64,000 nt of DNA from Testudinibacter aquarius (GTDB lineage Bacteria; Pseudomonadota; Gammaproteobacteria; Enterobacterales; Pasteurellaceae). Position numbers and translations under genes: made by a program. Shown here one piece after another: positions 1 to 10,959 of the stretch. The DNA lies in contig NZ_SMCP01000003.1 of assembly GCF_004342725.1 (NCBI RefSeq), forward strand, positions 227,068 through 291,067, written 5' to 3'. Position 1 is the stretch's first letter; every line of letters begins with the position of its first letter. The notes beneath the pieces are model-generated. The model did no database searches and was not told the DNA's origin. It saw only the letters and a list, made by a program, of their open reading frames with translations.

Positions 1-30
1 CAAGTTACGGACGAAATCGGTAAAAAATAA
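1..30 (+). CDS. 3' end of a gene cut by the window edge
   Basis: Reading from base 1 in frame 1 gives nine codons (QVTDEIGKK) and then TAA at 28-30. A strong stem-loop starts 12 bases later, which fits a gene ending here. Nine residues are too few to identify the product. Confidence 0.4.
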   Translation, partial: QVTDEIGKK

Positions 31-41
31 GCATTTGAACA

Positions 42-69
42 TTGGGCAGATCAATAGCGATCTGCCCAA
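42..69 (+). terminator. Stem-loop after the truncated first gene
   Basis: TTGGGCAGATC (42-52) and GATCTGCCCAA (59-69) form a perfect 11-bp stem with a 6-base loop. It is followed directly by an uptake word (ACCGCACTT, 70-78) instead of a long T run. It probably ends the upstream transcript. The rest, up to base 287, shows no gene and should hold the promoter of the next one. Confidence 0.6.
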
Positions 70-287
70 ACCGCACTTTCCGCCTTATTCCCATCTCGTT
101 ATTTTTATGTATGAGATCATATTCTATTGCCATTAAGATTTTACATCGGTGTTATTGCGATTATTTCACCTGTCACACTTTATTAAATGAGAATAATATT
201 CAGTTGCAATCGGTGCTATCTAGGTAATCATACCGCTTCGCTGAAGCTTTTTAAGGCATTTTTCAATCTAATAATAATGGGGTCAAC

Positions 288-911
288 ATGAGCGTTAATA
301 TCATCAAAATTGCGGCAGAATTTCTTGCCGATAAACAACGTATATTTATTAATTTTATCCGAATCGCTATCTGTATCGTGATGTTGTGGATTGGCGGCTT
401 GAAGGCATTTCAGTATGAAGCCGACGGCATTGTGCATTTTGTTGCCAACAGTCCGTTTATGAGTTTTTTCTACAAAGACAGTCAAAAAATGGTTGAAAAT
501 GAGAAAGGCGAGTTGGTCAAAGAATATACCTTATACAAAAACCCAGAAGGAAAAATGGTACAAAAAAATATTGATTGGCATAAACAAAACGGGACTTATC
601 CGTTCTCTTACGGTTTGGGCGCAGTGATTGTCACTATTGGCTTACTGACCTTATCGGGAATTTGGAATCCGACGACAGGCATGCTCGGCGGCTTGCTAAC
701 GTTCGGAATGTCGATTGTTACGCTCTCGTTTTTGATCACCACTCCGGAGACGTATGTACTGAATTTAGGCGGTGACCTGCCGACACCGAATTACGGCTTC
801 CCATACCTGTCGGGGGCAGGTCGGTTAATTTTGAAAGATATTATCATGATGGCAGGTGGGTTGACCGCCGCCTCAGAATGCGCACAGCGTTTTCTGAAAG
901 CCAGGGCTTAA
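288..911 (+). CDS. DUF417 family (RclC/YkgB-like) inner-membrane protein
   Basis: The 207-residue product looks like the DUF417 family, whose E. coli member RclC (YkgB) belongs to a reactive-chlorine resistance operon; the molecular function is not established. About four membrane segments are visible: near residues 16-36, 105-125, 130-150 and 175-195. A polar, lysine-rich loop lies between the first two, and a Gly/Pro-rich stretch (GDLPTPNYGFPYLSGAGR) precedes the last. GGGGT just upstream can serve as ribosome binding site for this ATG. The gene stands alone: a stem-loop precedes it at 42-69 and a two-way terminator follows it. The family call comes from recognition of the overall pattern. 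Confidence 0.75.
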   Translation: MSVNIIKIAAEFLADKQRIFINFIRIAICIVMLWIGGLKAFQYEADGIVHFVANSPFMSFFYKDSQKMVENEKGELVKEYTLYKNPEGKMVQKNIDWHKQNGTYPFSYGLGAVIVTIGLLTLSGIWNPTTGMLGGLLTFGMSIVTLSFLITTPETYVLNLGGDLPTPNYGFPYLSGAGRLILKDIIMMAGGLTAASECAQRFLKARA

Positions 912-918
912 AAGATAG

Positions 919-943
919 AAGGGGGATAAAATCAATCCCCCTT
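919..943. terminator. Two-way terminator between the DUF417 gene and fdhE
   Basis: AAGGGGGAT (919-927) pairs perfectly with ATCCCCCTT (935-943) around a 7-base loop. T-rich sequence follows on both strands. It lies between two converging genes, so it can stop both transcripts. Confidence 0.8.
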
Positions 944-958
944 GTTTGTTTGCTCTTA

Positions 959-1879
959 CTATTCTGAGGGGAATAAAAACGGGTTGACCGCACTTTTGGC
1001 GTAGCCCATTTTCTCCATTTCATCGTCGAGGAAAAGACTGGCGAGGTCGTCGGCAACGGCTTCAACCTCAGGGTTTTTATCCTGATACAAGACTTTCAGA
1101 TAGCTATGGCAGTCATCGCAGCTTTCACTTTTCACCGCATGATCTGAATCCAGCGACCAATAATTCAACTTGCCGCCTTGCTCACAATTGCTGCATTTCA
1201 CCCGCACCATATGCCATTCACTTTCGCACAACGAACAGTGCAGATAACGCGTACCTTGCACTTCCCCAAGCTGAATCGTACTGGCAACCGGCGCAGAGCC
1301 GCAAACTGGACAGAATTGGCGGTTTTCGCCCAGTTCGGTTTTGGCTTGATGCGGAATTTGTTGTACCAATTGAGTCCAGTACAACGACAGTGCCGCCCAC
1401 AGAAAGATAGCCTTATCACTTTGATTAGACAGCATATTATCACGTAACAGCTGATTGGCTAGTGCGTTCAGCTCGCTGGCAGAAGCTTTTTCCAACCACT
1501 CAATCGTCGCTAAAATGGCATCATTGGCACTCGGTTTAATCCGTTGTAACAACTGCTGTAACAGTTCAAGCCAAATCGGATCGCGCTGCCAGTTTTTCCA
1601 ATGCAACGGCTGTTGTGCCAATAATGCAGCATTGTCTTTGACCGCACTTAAGCGCACATCCGCAGCAATCGGTGCCGTTTGCAATAAGTCTAACTGGGCA
1701 TCGGCAATATTGGCGCAAAAACGCAGATAATCTTGCAACGGGTGATTCTCGCTCAGCTTACGCAAACGGGCTGCCCGGCGTTGATATAAATTTTTCGGAT
1801 TGGCGAAAAGCAGCGGTGGAGCAAAAAACCCCGCCGCTGCTTGTTTGATTTCGCTTTCCGCTAGAATGCGAATACTCAT
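959..1879 (-). CDS. fdhE: Formate dehydrogenase accessory protein FdhE
   Basis: FdhE is a cytoplasmic factor needed for active membrane-bound formate dehydrogenase, and is known to bind the catalytic subunit. The 306-residue protein has the family's pairs of cysteines in its C-terminal half: [23 protein letters not shown] and CDDCHSY, a rubredoxin-like metal-binding set. The N-terminal half is helical and lacks cysteine motifs. The start codon abuts the stop of the cytochrome subunit gene, so it is the last gene of the fdnGHI-fdhE operon. This order matches other Haemophilus-type formate dehydrogenase clusters. Confidence 0.95.
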   Translation of the reverse strand: MSIRILAESEIKQAAAGFFAPPLLFANPKNLYQRRAARLRKLSENHPLQDYLRFCANIADAQLDLLQTAPIAADVRLSAVKDNAALLAQQPLHWKNWQRDPIWLELLQQLLQRIKPSANDAILATIEWLEKASASELNALANQLLRDNMLSNQSDKAIFLWAALSLYWTQLVQQIPHQAKTELGENRQFCPVCGSAPVASTIQLGEVQGTRYLHCSLCESEWHMVRVKCSNCEQGGKLNYWSLDSDHAVKSESCDDCHSYLKVLYQDKNPEVEAVADDLASLFLDDEMEKMGYAKSAVNPFLFPSE

Positions 1880-2548
1880 TTATTTATGCTCTTGCTTCCC
1901 TTGTCTATGCTCTTTCTCCAATTCAGGTAGAATGGACTCACGGAACCAGCGTGGATGGTGTTTTTTTGCCCAACGCGCTGTTACCCAGCCTTCAACCATA
2001 CCTCGAATCGAGCCTTTAACCCAAATTGCCATATACACATGCACCATGATCCCCAATATTAGGGCAATGGCACTGGTAGCGTGCAGCAATAATGCAATCC
2101 GAATCACTGGAATAGAAAAATTCTCGGCAAAATAGGGACGCCACATGATGACACCGGTGACCAATAAAATGACTAACGCCATAATCAAGGTCCAGAACAG
2201 CAACTTTTGTCCCATATTGTAGTGACCAACATCCGCAACATGGTGTTCGTTACCTTTCAGCACCTCAACCACATTGAACAACCACTGCCAGTCGCCTTTT
2301 TCAATCAAGTTATCACGCCAATAGTGTTTCGCCAAAATGGCAAAGGCGATAATCATCACCAAACCGGTGAACGGGTGCAACACCCGTGCTAGTTGTGGTG
2401 TGCCCAATACTTCTGCAATCCAAGCAAAGTCTGCAAAGAAAAACGACAGTCCGGAAAGTGCGGTCATAAAGAAGCACAGCACCAACAACCAGTGGCTCAA
2501 CCGCTCTTTCAGGTTATGGCGAATAACTTTTCTGTTTAAATCAACCAT
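1880..2548 (-). CDS. fdnI: Formate dehydrogenase gamma subunit, cytochrome b556
   Basis: This 222-residue membrane subunit carries two haem b groups and passes electrons from the Fe-S subunit to the quinone pool. Four membrane helices are visible, near residues 16-36, 54-74, 113-133 and 148-170. Histidines typical of the family lie within them (for example SHWLLVLCFF, VLHPFTG and LLHATSAI). It sits 2 bases after fdnH and directly before fdhE, so it is cotranscribed with them. The fdn/fdo/fdx names overlap between species, so the symbol marks the family rather than a strict orthologue. Confidence 0.93.
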   Translation of the reverse strand: MVDLNRKVIRHNLKERLSHWLLVLCFFMTALSGLSFFFADFAWIAEVLGTPQLARVLHPFTGLVMIIAFAILAKHYWRDNLIEKGDWQWLFNVVEVLKGNEHHVADVGHYNMGQKLLFWTLIMALVILLVTGVIMWRPYFAENFSIPVIRIALLLHATSAIALILGIMVHVYMAIWVKGSIRGMVEGWVTARWAKKHHPRWFRESILPELEKEHRQGKQEHK

Positions 2549-2550
2549 GA

Positions 2551-3456
2551 TTATTCTCCTTTCCCATGTGGATCGAGTGGTTTTTGCAGTTCTTCATCGT
2601 CCTCTTCCGTATTTGGCCCGACCCCAATGTAATGTGCGGCAGAAGCAATTGCCAACGCACCCATCGCCATGCCCGCCAGCGGTTTCAACATACCTTTCCA
2701 CAGACTGACGACCGGGCTGATTGACGGATCTTTCGGTAAACCGGAATACAACTCCGGTTTATCGGCATGGTGCAACACATACATCACATGCGTACCGCCG
2801 ACGCCTTGCGGATCGTACAAACCGGCGTTTTCATAACCGCGTGCTTTCAAATCAGCTACTCGGGTCTCTGCATACTGCTTCATGGACTCCTTGCTGCCGA
2901 AATGGATTGCGCCGGTCGGACAAGTCTTGACGCATGCCGGCTCTTGCCCGACATTAACGCGATCGGAACAGAGCGTACATTTGTAAGCACGGTTGTCTGC
3001 TTCGTTAATACGCGGAATATTGAACGGACAACCGGCAATACAATAACCGCAACCGATACATTTATCCGATTGGAAATCCACAATCCCGTTAGCATATTGA
3101 ATGATCGCTCCCGGTGACGGACAGGCTTTCAAGCAGCCCGGTTCTGCGCAGTGCATGCAGCCGTCTTTGCGGATCAACCATTCCAGACGATCATTCTCTT
3201 CCACTTCATTGAACTTCATCACCGTCCAAGATTTGGCGGTTAAATCAATCGGGTTATCGTAAATCCCGATACACGTACCGGGTTTATCACGCAAATCATT
3301 CCATTCGGAACACGCCACCTGACAGGCTTTACAGCCGATACAGGCACTGACATCGATCAGTTTTGCTACTTCGACTTTATGATCCCGCGTCTGTGGCGGC
3401 GGGGTCAGGGACGAAGTCGCAGAGGCTTTAATAATATCTTGAGTTTGAACTGCCAT
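2551..3456 (-). CDS. fdnH: Formate dehydrogenase beta subunit, four [4Fe-4S] clusters
   Basis: This electron-transfer subunit links the periplasmic catalytic subunit to the cytochrome. The 301-residue protein carries ferredoxin-type cysteine groups in order: [35 protein letters not shown] with CP downstream, and CTLC followed by [11 protein letters not shown] single membrane helix near residues 258-278 ([19 protein letters not shown]) anchors the C-terminus. The length is close to that of E. coli FdnH. It begins one base after fdnG ends, so the subunits are tightly coupled. Confidence 0.95.
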   Translation of the reverse strand: MAVQTQDIIKASATSSLTPPPQTRDHKVEVAKLIDVSACIGCKACQVACSEWNDLRDKPGTCIGIYDNPIDLTAKSWTVMKFNEVEENDRLEWLIRKDGCMHCAEPGCLKACPSPGAIIQYANGIVDFQSDKCIGCGYCIAGCPFNIPRINEADNRAYKCTLCSDRVNVGQEPACVKTCPTGAIHFGSKESMKQYAETRVADLKARGYENAGLYDPQGVGGTHVMYVLHHADKPELYSGLPKDPSISPVVSLWKGMLKPLAGMAMGALAIASAAHYIGVGPNTEEDDEELQKPLDPHGKGE

Positions 3457-3457
3457 A

Positions 3458-6400
3458 TTAAGCCCCCGTCACTTTTTCAATGTTCACCAAGAAGGTTTTA
3501 TATTCTGGTGTTTGTGTATTGGCATCGCCGACACTTGGTGTCAAGTTATTGGCAAAGAAGCCTTTTTTGCCCACACCGGCAAAGCCCCAGTGAATTGGCA
3601 CACCGATGGTATGAATGGTTTTACCATCCACTTCCAGCTCTTTCACCCGCTTGGTCACCACCGCAACGGCTTTGATATAACCCCGTTTGGAGAACACTTT
3701 CACCGTATCGCCATTGTTGATACCCTTCTCTTTTGCCAGCACCTCGCCCATTTCGATAAACTGCTCAGGCTGAGCAATCACATTTAACAAGGCATTTTTG
3801 GTCCAATAGTGGAAATGCTCAGTTAAGCGGTAAGTGGTCGCTACGTAAGGGAATTCATCCGCACTGCCCATAGTTTTCTTATCGTTTGGCAAAATACGTG
3901 CCGCCGGATTGTGAATCACCTTCGGATGCAGCGGATTGGTGCCGATCGGACTTTCAATCGGTTCGTAATGTTCCGGGAACGGACCTTCCGCCATTTTATC
4001 AATCGCAAACAGACGGCTAACCCCTTCCGGCTGCATGATAAACGGACTGATATTGCTGCCCGGAGGCGCAGTGGTGTAATCGGCAATATCGGTGTAGTTC
4101 CAGTTTTTGCCGTTCCACTTCACCAATTGACGGGTCGGATCCCAAGGATTGCCCTGGCGATCGGCAGAAGCACGGTTATAGATCACCCGACGGTTCAACG
4201 GCCATGCAAACGCCCAATTCAAGGTATTGCCCAAGCCTGATGGGTCAGAATTATCACGCCGTGCCATCATATTGCCCTGCTCCGTCCATTGACCGGTGTA
4301 GATCCAACAGCCGGACGAGGTGGTGCCATCGTCACGCAATTGTGCAAAACTGGACAGCAGTTCGCCTTTTTTAACCAGCACGTTGCCGTTTTCATCCAGC
4401 AAATCTTCTAAGGCATAACCGTTATTTTCTTTTGCCAGTTCAGCCGGCAGCGGTTCTAACGGATTACGATAGTTCCATTGCATCGCTTGCAACGGCTCAA
4501 TTCCCTGACCACCCTCTTTTTGGTACAGGTGTAACAGGTATTCGCGCAGTTCGGATAAAATTTCCACATCCGGTTTAGCTTCTTGCGGCGCATCATTACC
4601 TTTCCAGTGCCATTGCAACCAACGACCGGAGTTGGCAATCGAGCCGTCTTCTTCGGTAAAGCAGGTCGTCGGCAAGCGGAATACTTCAGTTTGAATAGAG
4701 GCAGTGTCCACATCGTTATATTCGCCGTAGTTCTGCCAGAAATCCGAGGTATCGGTTTTGAGCGGATCAAAAATCACCAGATATTTCAACTTGCTCAGTG
4801 CAGTCATCATTTTCGCCCGGTTCGGATAAGAAGCTATCGGGTTAAAGCCCTGGCACAGATAGCCATTAACTTTACCTTCAAACATCATATCGATGTAGCG
4901 GAAATGATCATAAGCGCCATCAATTTTCGGCAGGTAGTGATAACCGAATTCATTGTCTTTCGTCGCTTTGTCGCCGTAGAAGGTTTTGAGCAAACTAATA
5001 AAGAATTTCGGGGTGTTTTTCCAATAGTTAACCTGATCTTTCTGGGTCAATTTTGGTGTAATCCGAGTTAAAAACGCTTCCAAAGACGCATCTTTATCGG
5101 TCGGCAACGGCATATAACCGGTCAACATATTCGGGAACAAGCCGAGATCGGTAATCCCTTGTACGTTAGAGTGGCCACGCAACGCATTCACGCCACCGCC
5201 GGCAACTCCAATATTGCCTAACAGCAATTGGATCATCGCCATGGTACGAATATTTTGCGAACCGACCGTATGTTGGGTCCAGCCCAACGCATATAAGAAA
5301 GTAGCGTTTTTGTCCCGTGCTGCCGTTTTGGCAATCTCTTCACAGAAATGCAGGAAATCTTTTTGCTTAGTGCCGCAAATTCGCTCTACCATTTCCGGAG
5401 TATAGCGAGAAACGTGCGCTTTCAACAAGTTGATGACACAACGTGGATCCTGCAAAGTCGGGTCTTGTTTGGCAAAACCTTCTTCGTCAAATTGATAGTT
5501 CCAAGTCGATTTATCGTACTGGTGCTTCTCTTCGTTATAGCCGGTAAACAGTCCGTCTTCAAACTGAAAACCTTCATTCACTAAATAGCTGGCATTGGTG
5601 TATTGCTGCACATATTCGTGCTGAATTTTATCGTTATCCAACAAATATTTGATAACACCGGATAAAAACGCAATATCAGTGCCGGAACGAATCGGTGAAT
5701 AGAAATCTGCGACTGCTGCGGTACGGTTGAAGCGCGGATCGACCACCATCAACTTCGCCCCACGGCGTTTTTTCGCTTCGATAACCCAACGGAAACCGAC
5801 AGGATGTGCTTCAGCGGCATTACCGCCCATCACGATAACCAAATCGGCATTGGCAATATCAACCCAGTGATTTGTCATGGCACCGCGACCAAATGATGGA
5901 GCAAGACTTGCTACCGTTGGTCCGTGTCAGATACTCGCTTGGTTGTTAATGGCAATCATGCCGAGCGCACGCGCCCATTTTTGGCTGAGTAATCCGGTTT
6001 CGTTGCTGGAAGCCGATGCCATCAACATCCCGGTCGACAACCAGCGGTTGACCGGCAACCCATCAGCGTTAGTCGGAATAAAATTGGCATCACGGTCATC
6101 TTTCATCAGGCGGGCGATACGCTCATAGGCTTCTTCCCAACTGATGCGAGTCCACTCTTTTGCCCCCGGCGCACGGTATTCCGGATACTGCACCCGGCGT
6201 TCACTGTTGACATAATCCAATGCGCCGGCGCCTTTCGGGCACAACGCCCCACGGCTGACCGGGTGATCCGCATCGCCTTCGATGTGAACCAGTTTTTCAC
6301 GGGCGTTCATTGCCCCGTCGCCCAAGCTGTATAGCAACATGCCACAGCCTACGGCACAGTAAGTACAGGTGTTACGGGTTTCGCGTGCGCGTAAAAGTTT

Positions 6401-6514
6401 ATACGAGCGCGGCGCAGCAAGTGCGGTTGCCGGCGCAAAACCCAATGCGGCAGCGGTTGTCCCTGCCATGCTTCCTGCACAAACTTTAAAGAATTTTCTT
6501 CTGCTGAGTTGCAT
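3458..6514 (-). CDS. fdnG: Selenocysteine formate dehydrogenase, catalytic alpha subunit
   Basis: FdnG oxidises formate to CO2 at a molybdopterin guanine dinucleotide centre on the periplasmic side. The reading frame is interrupted only by TGA at 5927-5929. The flanking residues (NQASI, then [10 protein letters not shown]) match the selenocysteine site of this family, and the TGA is codon 196, as in E. coli FdnG. Reading through gives 1018 residues, close to the E. coli 1015. The N-terminus has a twin-arginine signal ([11 protein letters not shown]) and then a [4Fe-4S] site ([10 protein letters not shown]). AGGAG precedes the ATG. Gene callers tend to split this gene in two; it should be annotated as one selenoprotein. 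Confidence 0.97.
5885..5929 (-). promoter_or_regulatory. Bacterial SECIS hairpin behind the fdnG UGA codon
   Basis: Directly after the TGA, on the minus strand, GACCAA (5922-5917) pairs with TTGGTC (5892-5887). Inside this, GG and AGCA pair with UGCU and CC, leaving an apical loop of AGUCU and one bulged U. The apical GU and the bulged U are the features SelB recognises in the E. coli fdnG and fdhF elements. It overlaps the coding sequence, as bacterial SECIS elements do. Confidence 0.85.
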
Positions 6515-6653
6515 AAGAACTCCTCAAAATTGTGAGAGATAGAGTAAAATAATCATTCGTTTTTTCAGTTGTAACGGAAATGTAAAATAAGTTACATTTC
6601 AAGCGTAGCTTACTCTTGTTCCACGCGCCGTGCAATATACAAAATCAGTTTAT

Positions 6654-6712
6654 ATAATCCAGATCAATGTGATATAACGTAATTTTGTGAGTTATATCAA
6701 AATTAGTATAAT
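6654..6712. promoter_or_regulatory. fdnG-fdhD divergent control region with FNR-like sites
   Basis: Two FNR-like sites each match 8 of 10 defined bases of TTGAT-N4-ATCAA: 6654-6667 (ATAAT CCAG ATCAA) and 6687-6700 (GTGAG TTAT ATCAA). A perfect inverted repeat, TGATATAAC (6670-6678) and GTTATATCA (6691-6699), overlaps the second. TATAAT at 6707-6712 could be the -10 box of fdhD. Anaerobic control by FNR is established for fdn in E. coli; here it is inferred. Confidence 0.45.
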
Positions 6713-6738
6713 TTACCCATTTATGATTAGAGGGAAAT

Positions 6739-7566
6739 ATGTCGTCAACCTTGTGCCAAAGAGCGGTTATGCAATTTAATTGCCACGATAATGCCACTGA
6801 AAAACCGTCACATTGGCTGCAAAAACAAGATATTTTAGCCAATGAAGTGCCGGTCGCTCTGGTGTATAACGGCATTGCGCACACGGTGATGATGTGCAGT
6901 CCCGCTGATTTGAAGGATTTCGCGCTGGGTTTTTCCCTTGCCGAAGGCATTATCGACCAGCCAAGCGAGATTTATTCGCTTGAGGTAGTGGTCGTCAGCA
7001 ACGGCATTGAAGTGCAAATTGAAATGGCAAGCCGTTGTTTTATGGCGTTAAAAGAGAAACGACGCACCCTTGCCGGACGCACCGGATGCGGTTTATGCGG
7101 AGTGGAACAATTACAGCACGTCACCCGTCCGCTGCAACCGCTCGACCGCACTTTGCAATTTGACTTAACCAAACTCAACGGCTGCTTGCAACAGCTGCAA
7201 CAAGCGCAACAGTTGGCGCAACAAAGCGGCGCCACCCATGCCGCTGCATTTTTTAATTTACATGGTGAACTGTTGGCAATCCGTGAAGATGTTGGTCGTC
7301 ATGTGGCGCTGGATAAATTACTCGGTTGGCATGCTAAAGAGAAGCAAAAGTGCGGTCAGCTGCAAGGTGTTGTCTTAGTCACTAGCCGAGCCAGTTACGA
7401 AATGGTGCAAAAAAGTGTCGCCTGCGGGATTGAAATTTTGATTGCCGTCTCCGCCGCCACCGACTTTGCGGTCAATCTAGCGCAGCAGTACAACCTTTCC
7501 CTCGTCGGCTTCGCCCGCGAAAATCGGGCGACGGTGTATTCCAGGCGGGAAAGGTTTGTAATTTAA
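6739..7566 (+). CDS. fdhD: Formate dehydrogenase sulfurtransferase FdhD
   Basis: FdhD passes sulfur from the cysteine desulfurase IscS to the molybdenum cofactor of formate dehydrogenase, which is required for activity. The 275-residue protein has the family's catalytic CxxC in [11 protein letters not shown], near residue 119, and the conserved [12 protein letters not shown] and [15 protein letters not shown] blocks. GAGGGA lies just before the ATG. It faces fdnGHI-fdhE across a shared control region, a layout known from other Pasteurellaceae, and so serves the enzyme encoded next door. Confidence 0.95.
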   Translation: MSSTLCQRAVMQFNCHDNATEKPSHWLQKQDILANEVPVALVYNGIAHTVMMCSPADLKDFALGFSLAEGIIDQPSEIYSLEVVVVSNGIEVQIEMASRCFMALKEKRRTLAGRTGCGLCGVEQLQHVTRPLQPLDRTLQFDLTKLNGCLQQLQQAQQLAQQSGATHAAAFFNLHGELLAIREDVGRHVALDKLLGWHAKEKQKCGQLQGVVLVTSRASYEMVQKSVACGIEILIAVSAATDFAVNLAQQYNLSLVGFARENRATVYSRRERFVI

Positions 7567-7632
7567 TCCCTTTTTCGACCGCACTTTTGCTACAATACCA
7601 TTCAACTTCATCTATTAAAAAAGTGATCATTT

Positions 7633-10446
7633 ATGACAGCCAAAATTGCCGATAACCCCCTTGTCCTTGTGGACGGTTCTTCCTATCTTTACCGTGCCTT
7701 TCACGCCTTTCCGCCATTGACCAACTCGCTGGGTGAGCCGACCGGGGCGATGTATGGGGTGTTGAATATGCTGAAAAGCCTGATTGCCCAAGCCAATCCA
7801 CGCTATTTGGCGGTGGTGTTTGATGCCAAAGGCAAGACCTTTCGTGATGAACTGTTCGAGCAGTACAAATCGCACCGTCCGCCGATGCCGGACGATTTAC
7901 GCAAGCAGATTCAACCGTTGCACAGCATGATTAAAGCGTTGGGCATTCCGCTGTTGGTGATTGACGGCGTGGAGGCGGACGATGTAATTGGCACGCTCGC
8001 CGTGCGTGCGTCAAAGTGCGGTCAGAAAGTGTTGATCAGCACCGGCGATAAAGATATGGCGCAGTTGGTAGACGACAACATTATGCTGATCAACACCATG
8101 AACAACACCTTATTGGATCGCGATGGTGTGGTGGAGAAATACGGCATTCCGCCGGAGTTGATCATTGATTATCTGGCATTACGCGGTGACAGTTCGGACA
8201 ATATCCCCGGTGTAGCGGGTGTCGGCGAAAAAACCGCACTTGGGCTGCTGCAAGGCATCGGCAGTATGCAACAGATTTATGCCCACTTGGATCAAGTAGC
8301 AGAACTGCCGATTCGTGGTGCGAAAAAGCTGGGCGATAAACTGGCGGAAGCCAAAGAAATTGCCGATCTTTCTTACTTGCTTGCCACGATTAAAACCGAT
8401 GTTGAGTTGGAAACCACTTACGAGCAACTGACGATGCAAAGCGCACAGACCGATGAGCTGATCGAAGCCTTTGGACGTTATGAATTTAAGCGTTGGTTGA
8501 ATGAAATCTTGCAAAACGGGGCAAGTTCGGTCACTTCAGGTGAAGTCCAACCCGCAACCTTCAACCGCTATCAGGCAACGCCGACCACCAGCGAAAGTGC
8601 GGTTAGCGCGCCTGTTAATGCAGTAGAAGCGGTGCAGATTGACCGCACTTTATATCAAACCATTCTGACTGAAAGCGATTTTGCCCACTGGCTGGAAAAA
8701 TTGGCGTCGGCAAATTTGATCGCACTGGACACCGAAACTGACAGCCTGAATTATATGCAGGCCAATCTAGTCGGGATTTCGTTCGCCTTGCCCAACGGCG
8801 AAGCGGCCTATCTGCCGTTGCAACACCGTTATTTAGATGTGCCGCCACAGTTGGAGCTACAGACCGCACTTGCCGCCTTAAAACCGATTTTGGAAAATCC
8901 ACAGATTCAAAAAGTCGGACAAAATATCAAATATGACGAAACTATTTTTATCCGCCACGGCATCCAACTGCAAGGTATCGCCTACGACACTATGCTGGAA
9001 TCCTATACCCTCGACAGCACCGGGCGACACAATATGGACGACTTGGCGCAGCGCTATTTGGGGCACAGTACCATTAGTTTCGAGGAAGTGGCAGGCAAGG
9101 GCAAAAACCAGCTGACGTTTGACCAAATTCCAATCGAGCAAGCCGCAGAATATGCGGCGGAAGATGCCGATGTCACCATGAAACTGCACCAAACCTTATG
9201 GCAAAAACTGCAAACCGAGCCAACCTTGGTCGAGTTGTTTGAAAAATTGGAAATGCCGCTGGTGTCGGTGTTGTCCAGCATTGAGCGCAACGGTGTGTTG
9301 TTGGATAGCGATTTATTATTTGAACAATCAAACCAGATCGGCGTCCGCCTGACGCAACTGGAGCAACAAGCGCACGAGTTGGCGGGTGAGCCGTTTAACC
9401 TGGCGTCCACCAAGCAGTTGCAAGAGATTTTATTTAATAAACTGGGTTTACCGATTATCAAAAAAACCCCGAAAGGCGCCCCGTCCACCAATGAAGAGGT
9501 GTTGGAAGAGCTAGCTTACGAACATGAACTGCCAAAACTCTTGGTCGAACACCGTGGTTTGAGCAAGTTGAAATCAACCTACACCGATAAACTGCCGTTA
9601 ATGGTGGATAAAAACAGCGGCAGGGTGCACACCTCTTATCATCAGGCAGTGACAATCACCGGGCGTTTGTCGTCCAGCGATCCGAATCTGCAAAATATCC
9701 CGATCCGCACCGAAGAGGGACGCCGCATTCGCAAAGCCTTTATTGCCGCTGAAGGTAATAAAATTATCGCTGCCGACTATTCACAAATCGAATTGCGGAT
9801 TATGGCGCACCTATCTAATGATGCCGGGCTAAACCGAGCATTTGCTGAAGGACAGGATATTCACCGTGCCACCGCAGCCGAAATTTTTGGCGTCGCTTTG
9901 GATCAAGTTACACCGGAGCAGCGCCGCAGCGCCAAAGCGATCAACTTTGGGTTGATCTACGGCATGAGCGCCTTTGGTTTGGCACGCCAGTTGGGCATTG
10001 CCCGTGGGCAGGCACAACAATATATCGACCTTTATTTCCAACGCTATCCGGGCGTACAGACGTTCATGCAGGATATTCAACAAAAAGCACGCGAACAGGG
10101 CTTCGTCGAAACGCTGTTTAAACGCCGTCTCTACCTGCCGGAAATCAAATCCGCCAATGCGATGCGCCGCAAAGGCGCAGAACGGGTGGCTATCAACGCC
10201 CCAATGCAAGGCACCGCCGCGGATATTATCAAACGGGCGATGCTGTTGATCGACAATGAAATCCGCCACAGTGATGAGATCAAAATGATTATGCAGGTAC
10301 ACGATGAACTGGTGTTCGAAGTGCGGTCGGATAAAGTGGATTTTTATGCCGAACGGATTAAAAGCTTGATGGAACAAGCCGCCGAGCTCAGCGTTCCCCT
10401 GATTGCCGAAGTGGGCATTGGTGATAATTGGGACGAAGCACATTAG
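7633..10446 (+). CDS. polA: DNA polymerase I
   Basis: PolA removes RNA primers, fills gaps and takes part in excision repair. At 937 residues it is about as long as E. coli PolA (928). The 5' nuclease spans roughly residues 1-290. The 3'-5' exonuclease follows with its acidic residues kept (LDTETDSL and YAAEDADVT), so proofreading should work. The polymerase has motif A (DYSQIELR), the O-helix ([14 protein letters not shown]) and motif C ([10 protein letters not shown]). The linker near residues 295-340 is low in complexity and holds several uptake words. No clear terminator follows; the toxin-antitoxin promoter starts within about 10 bases. Confidence 0.98.
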   Translation: MTAKIADNPLVLVDGSSYLYRAFHAFPPLTNSLGEPTGAMYGVLNMLKSLIAQANPRYLAVVFDAKGKTFRDELFEQYKSHRPPMPDDLRKQIQPLHSMIKALGIPLLVIDGVEADDVIGTLAVRASKCGQKVLISTGDKDMAQLVDDNIMLINTMNNTLLDRDGVVEKYGIPPELIIDYLALRGDSSDNIPGVAGVGEKTALGLLQGIGSMQQIYAHLDQVAELPIRGAKKLGDKLAEAKEIADLSYLLATIKTDVELETTYEQLTMQSAQTDELIEAFGRYEFKRWLNEILQNGASSVTSGEVQPATFNRYQATPTTSESAVSAPVNAVEAVQIDRTLYQTILTESDFAHWLEKLASANLIALDTETDSLNYMQANLVGISFALPNGEAAYLPLQHRYLDVPPQLELQTALAALKPILENPQIQKVGQNIKYDETIFIRHGIQLQGIAYDTMLESYTLDSTGRHNMDDLAQRYLGHSTISFEEVAGKGKNQLTFDQIPIEQAAEYAAEDADVTMKLHQTLWQKLQTEPTLVELFEKLEMPLVSVLSSIERNGVLLDSDLLFEQSNQIGVRLTQLEQQAHELAGEPFNLASTKQLQEILFNKLGLPIIKKTPKGAPSTNEEVLEELAYEHELPKLLVEHRGLSKLKSTYTDKLPLMVDKNSGRVHTSYHQAVTITGRLSSSDPNLQNIPIRTEEGRRIRKAFIAAEGNKIIAADYSQIELRIMAHLSNDAGLNRAFAEGQDIHRATAAEIFGVALDQVTPEQRRSAKAINFGLIYGMSAFGLARQLGIARGQAQQYIDLYFQRYPGVQTFMQDIQQKAREQGFVETLFKRRLYLPEIKSANAMRRKGAERVAINAPMQGTAADIIKRAMLLIDNEIRHSDEIKMIMQVHDELVFEVRSDKVDFYAERIKSLMEQAAELSVPLIAEVGIGDNWDEAH

Positions 10447-10451
10447 TTGAA

Positions 10452-10480
10452 TTGACGAAAAATCGTGCAAGGGGTAGAGT
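10452..10480 (+). promoter_or_regulatory. Probable promoter of the toxin-antitoxin locus
   Basis: TTGACG (10452-10457) and TAGAGT (10475-10480) are spaced by 17 bases and match 5 of 6 and 4 of 6 consensus positions. They lie just after the polA stop and 31 bases before the GTG of the first antitoxin gene. Confidence 0.5.
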
Positions 10481-10511
10481 AAAGAATAATCTCTTTAAAG
10501 GAGTTAAGATA

Positions 10512-10673
10512 GTGGAAACAAAAACAACAGAATATAACAAATTCCTCGCTAAAAAAATTCAACTTGGCGATCAGGCTATCCGTGAAGGACGGACTTATAC
10601 GGCTGAGCAGGCATATGAAAATGCGATTAGAGCAGCTTTAAGAGCGGCTGAAGATATGAAAAAACATGCTTGA
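10512..10673 (+). CDS. Small antitoxin of a ParD/RelB-like pair
   Basis: A 53-residue protein is predicted from a GTG start with AAAGGAGT correctly spaced upstream. A longer in-frame reading from 10428 would overlap polA and lacks a good ribosome binding site, so GTG at 10512 is preferred. The protein (VETKTTEYNKF at its start, RAALRAAEDMKKHA at its end) is short, charged and helical. Its stop overlaps the start of the toxin gene by 8 bases, the coupling usual for antitoxin-toxin pairs. No known antitoxin family is recognised with certainty; the call rests on size, order and neighbour. A paralogue of equal length follows the toxin. Confidence 0.75.
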   Translation: METKTTEYNKFLAKKIQLGDQAIREGRTYTAEQAYENAIRAALRAAEDMKKHA

Positions 10674-10956
10674 GCTTGAGTATTCTGATATTGCCAATAA
10701 TGACCTTGAAAATATTATGGCGAATATTACGGAGTTTGTTGGCTTACAAAGTGCGATAAATGTACTTGGTGATATTCAAAAATCAATGGAATTATTGCAG
10801 ATGACACCTGAAATGGGTGTTGTTGGCGCTATTTTAGGTACACGCGAAATTTATCCTCGGGGTTATCGAGTTGTTTATCGTATTACTGCGAAAAAAATTT
10901 TAATTGTAACGATTGTTCATTGTCGCCAACTTTATCCGCCAATTCAAGGAAGTTAA
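10666..10956 (+). CDS. ParE/RelE-family toxin
   Basis: The 96-residue product has the layout of the RelE/ParE toxin fold: an N-terminal YSDIANNDLENI helix segment and then the C-terminal strands REIYPRGYRVVYRI and IVTIVHCRQLYP. ParE toxins poison gyrase and RelE toxins cut mRNA on the ribosome; the two cannot be told apart here. The conserved Arg and Tyr residues of the C-terminal strands are present and the frame is intact, so the toxin is probably active. The gene lies between two related antitoxin-like genes. Confidence 0.85.
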   Translation: MLELEYSDIANNDLENIMANITEFVGLQSAINVLGDIQKSMELLQMTPEMGVVGAILGTREIYPRGYRVVYRITAKKILIVTIVHCRQLYPPIQGS

Positions 10957-10959
10957 AAA

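Noticed and set aside
42..227. 61-codon frame near the left end
   Set aside because: It begins inside a terminator stem and has no ribosome binding site or protein-like composition.
5877..5930. Apparent frameshift or stop splitting fdnG into two genes
   Set aside because: The stop is TGA at the conserved selenocysteine position, the frame is the same on both sides and a SECIS hairpin follows.
9829..10470. 213-codon open frame opposite the 3' end of polA
   Set aside because: Antisense shadow of a conserved polymerase domain, with no start signals.
10428..10511. 28-codon N-terminal extension of the first antitoxin, overlapping polA
   Set aside because: It lacks a ribosome binding site, while GTG at 10512 has AAAGGAGT and gives the same length as the paralogue.
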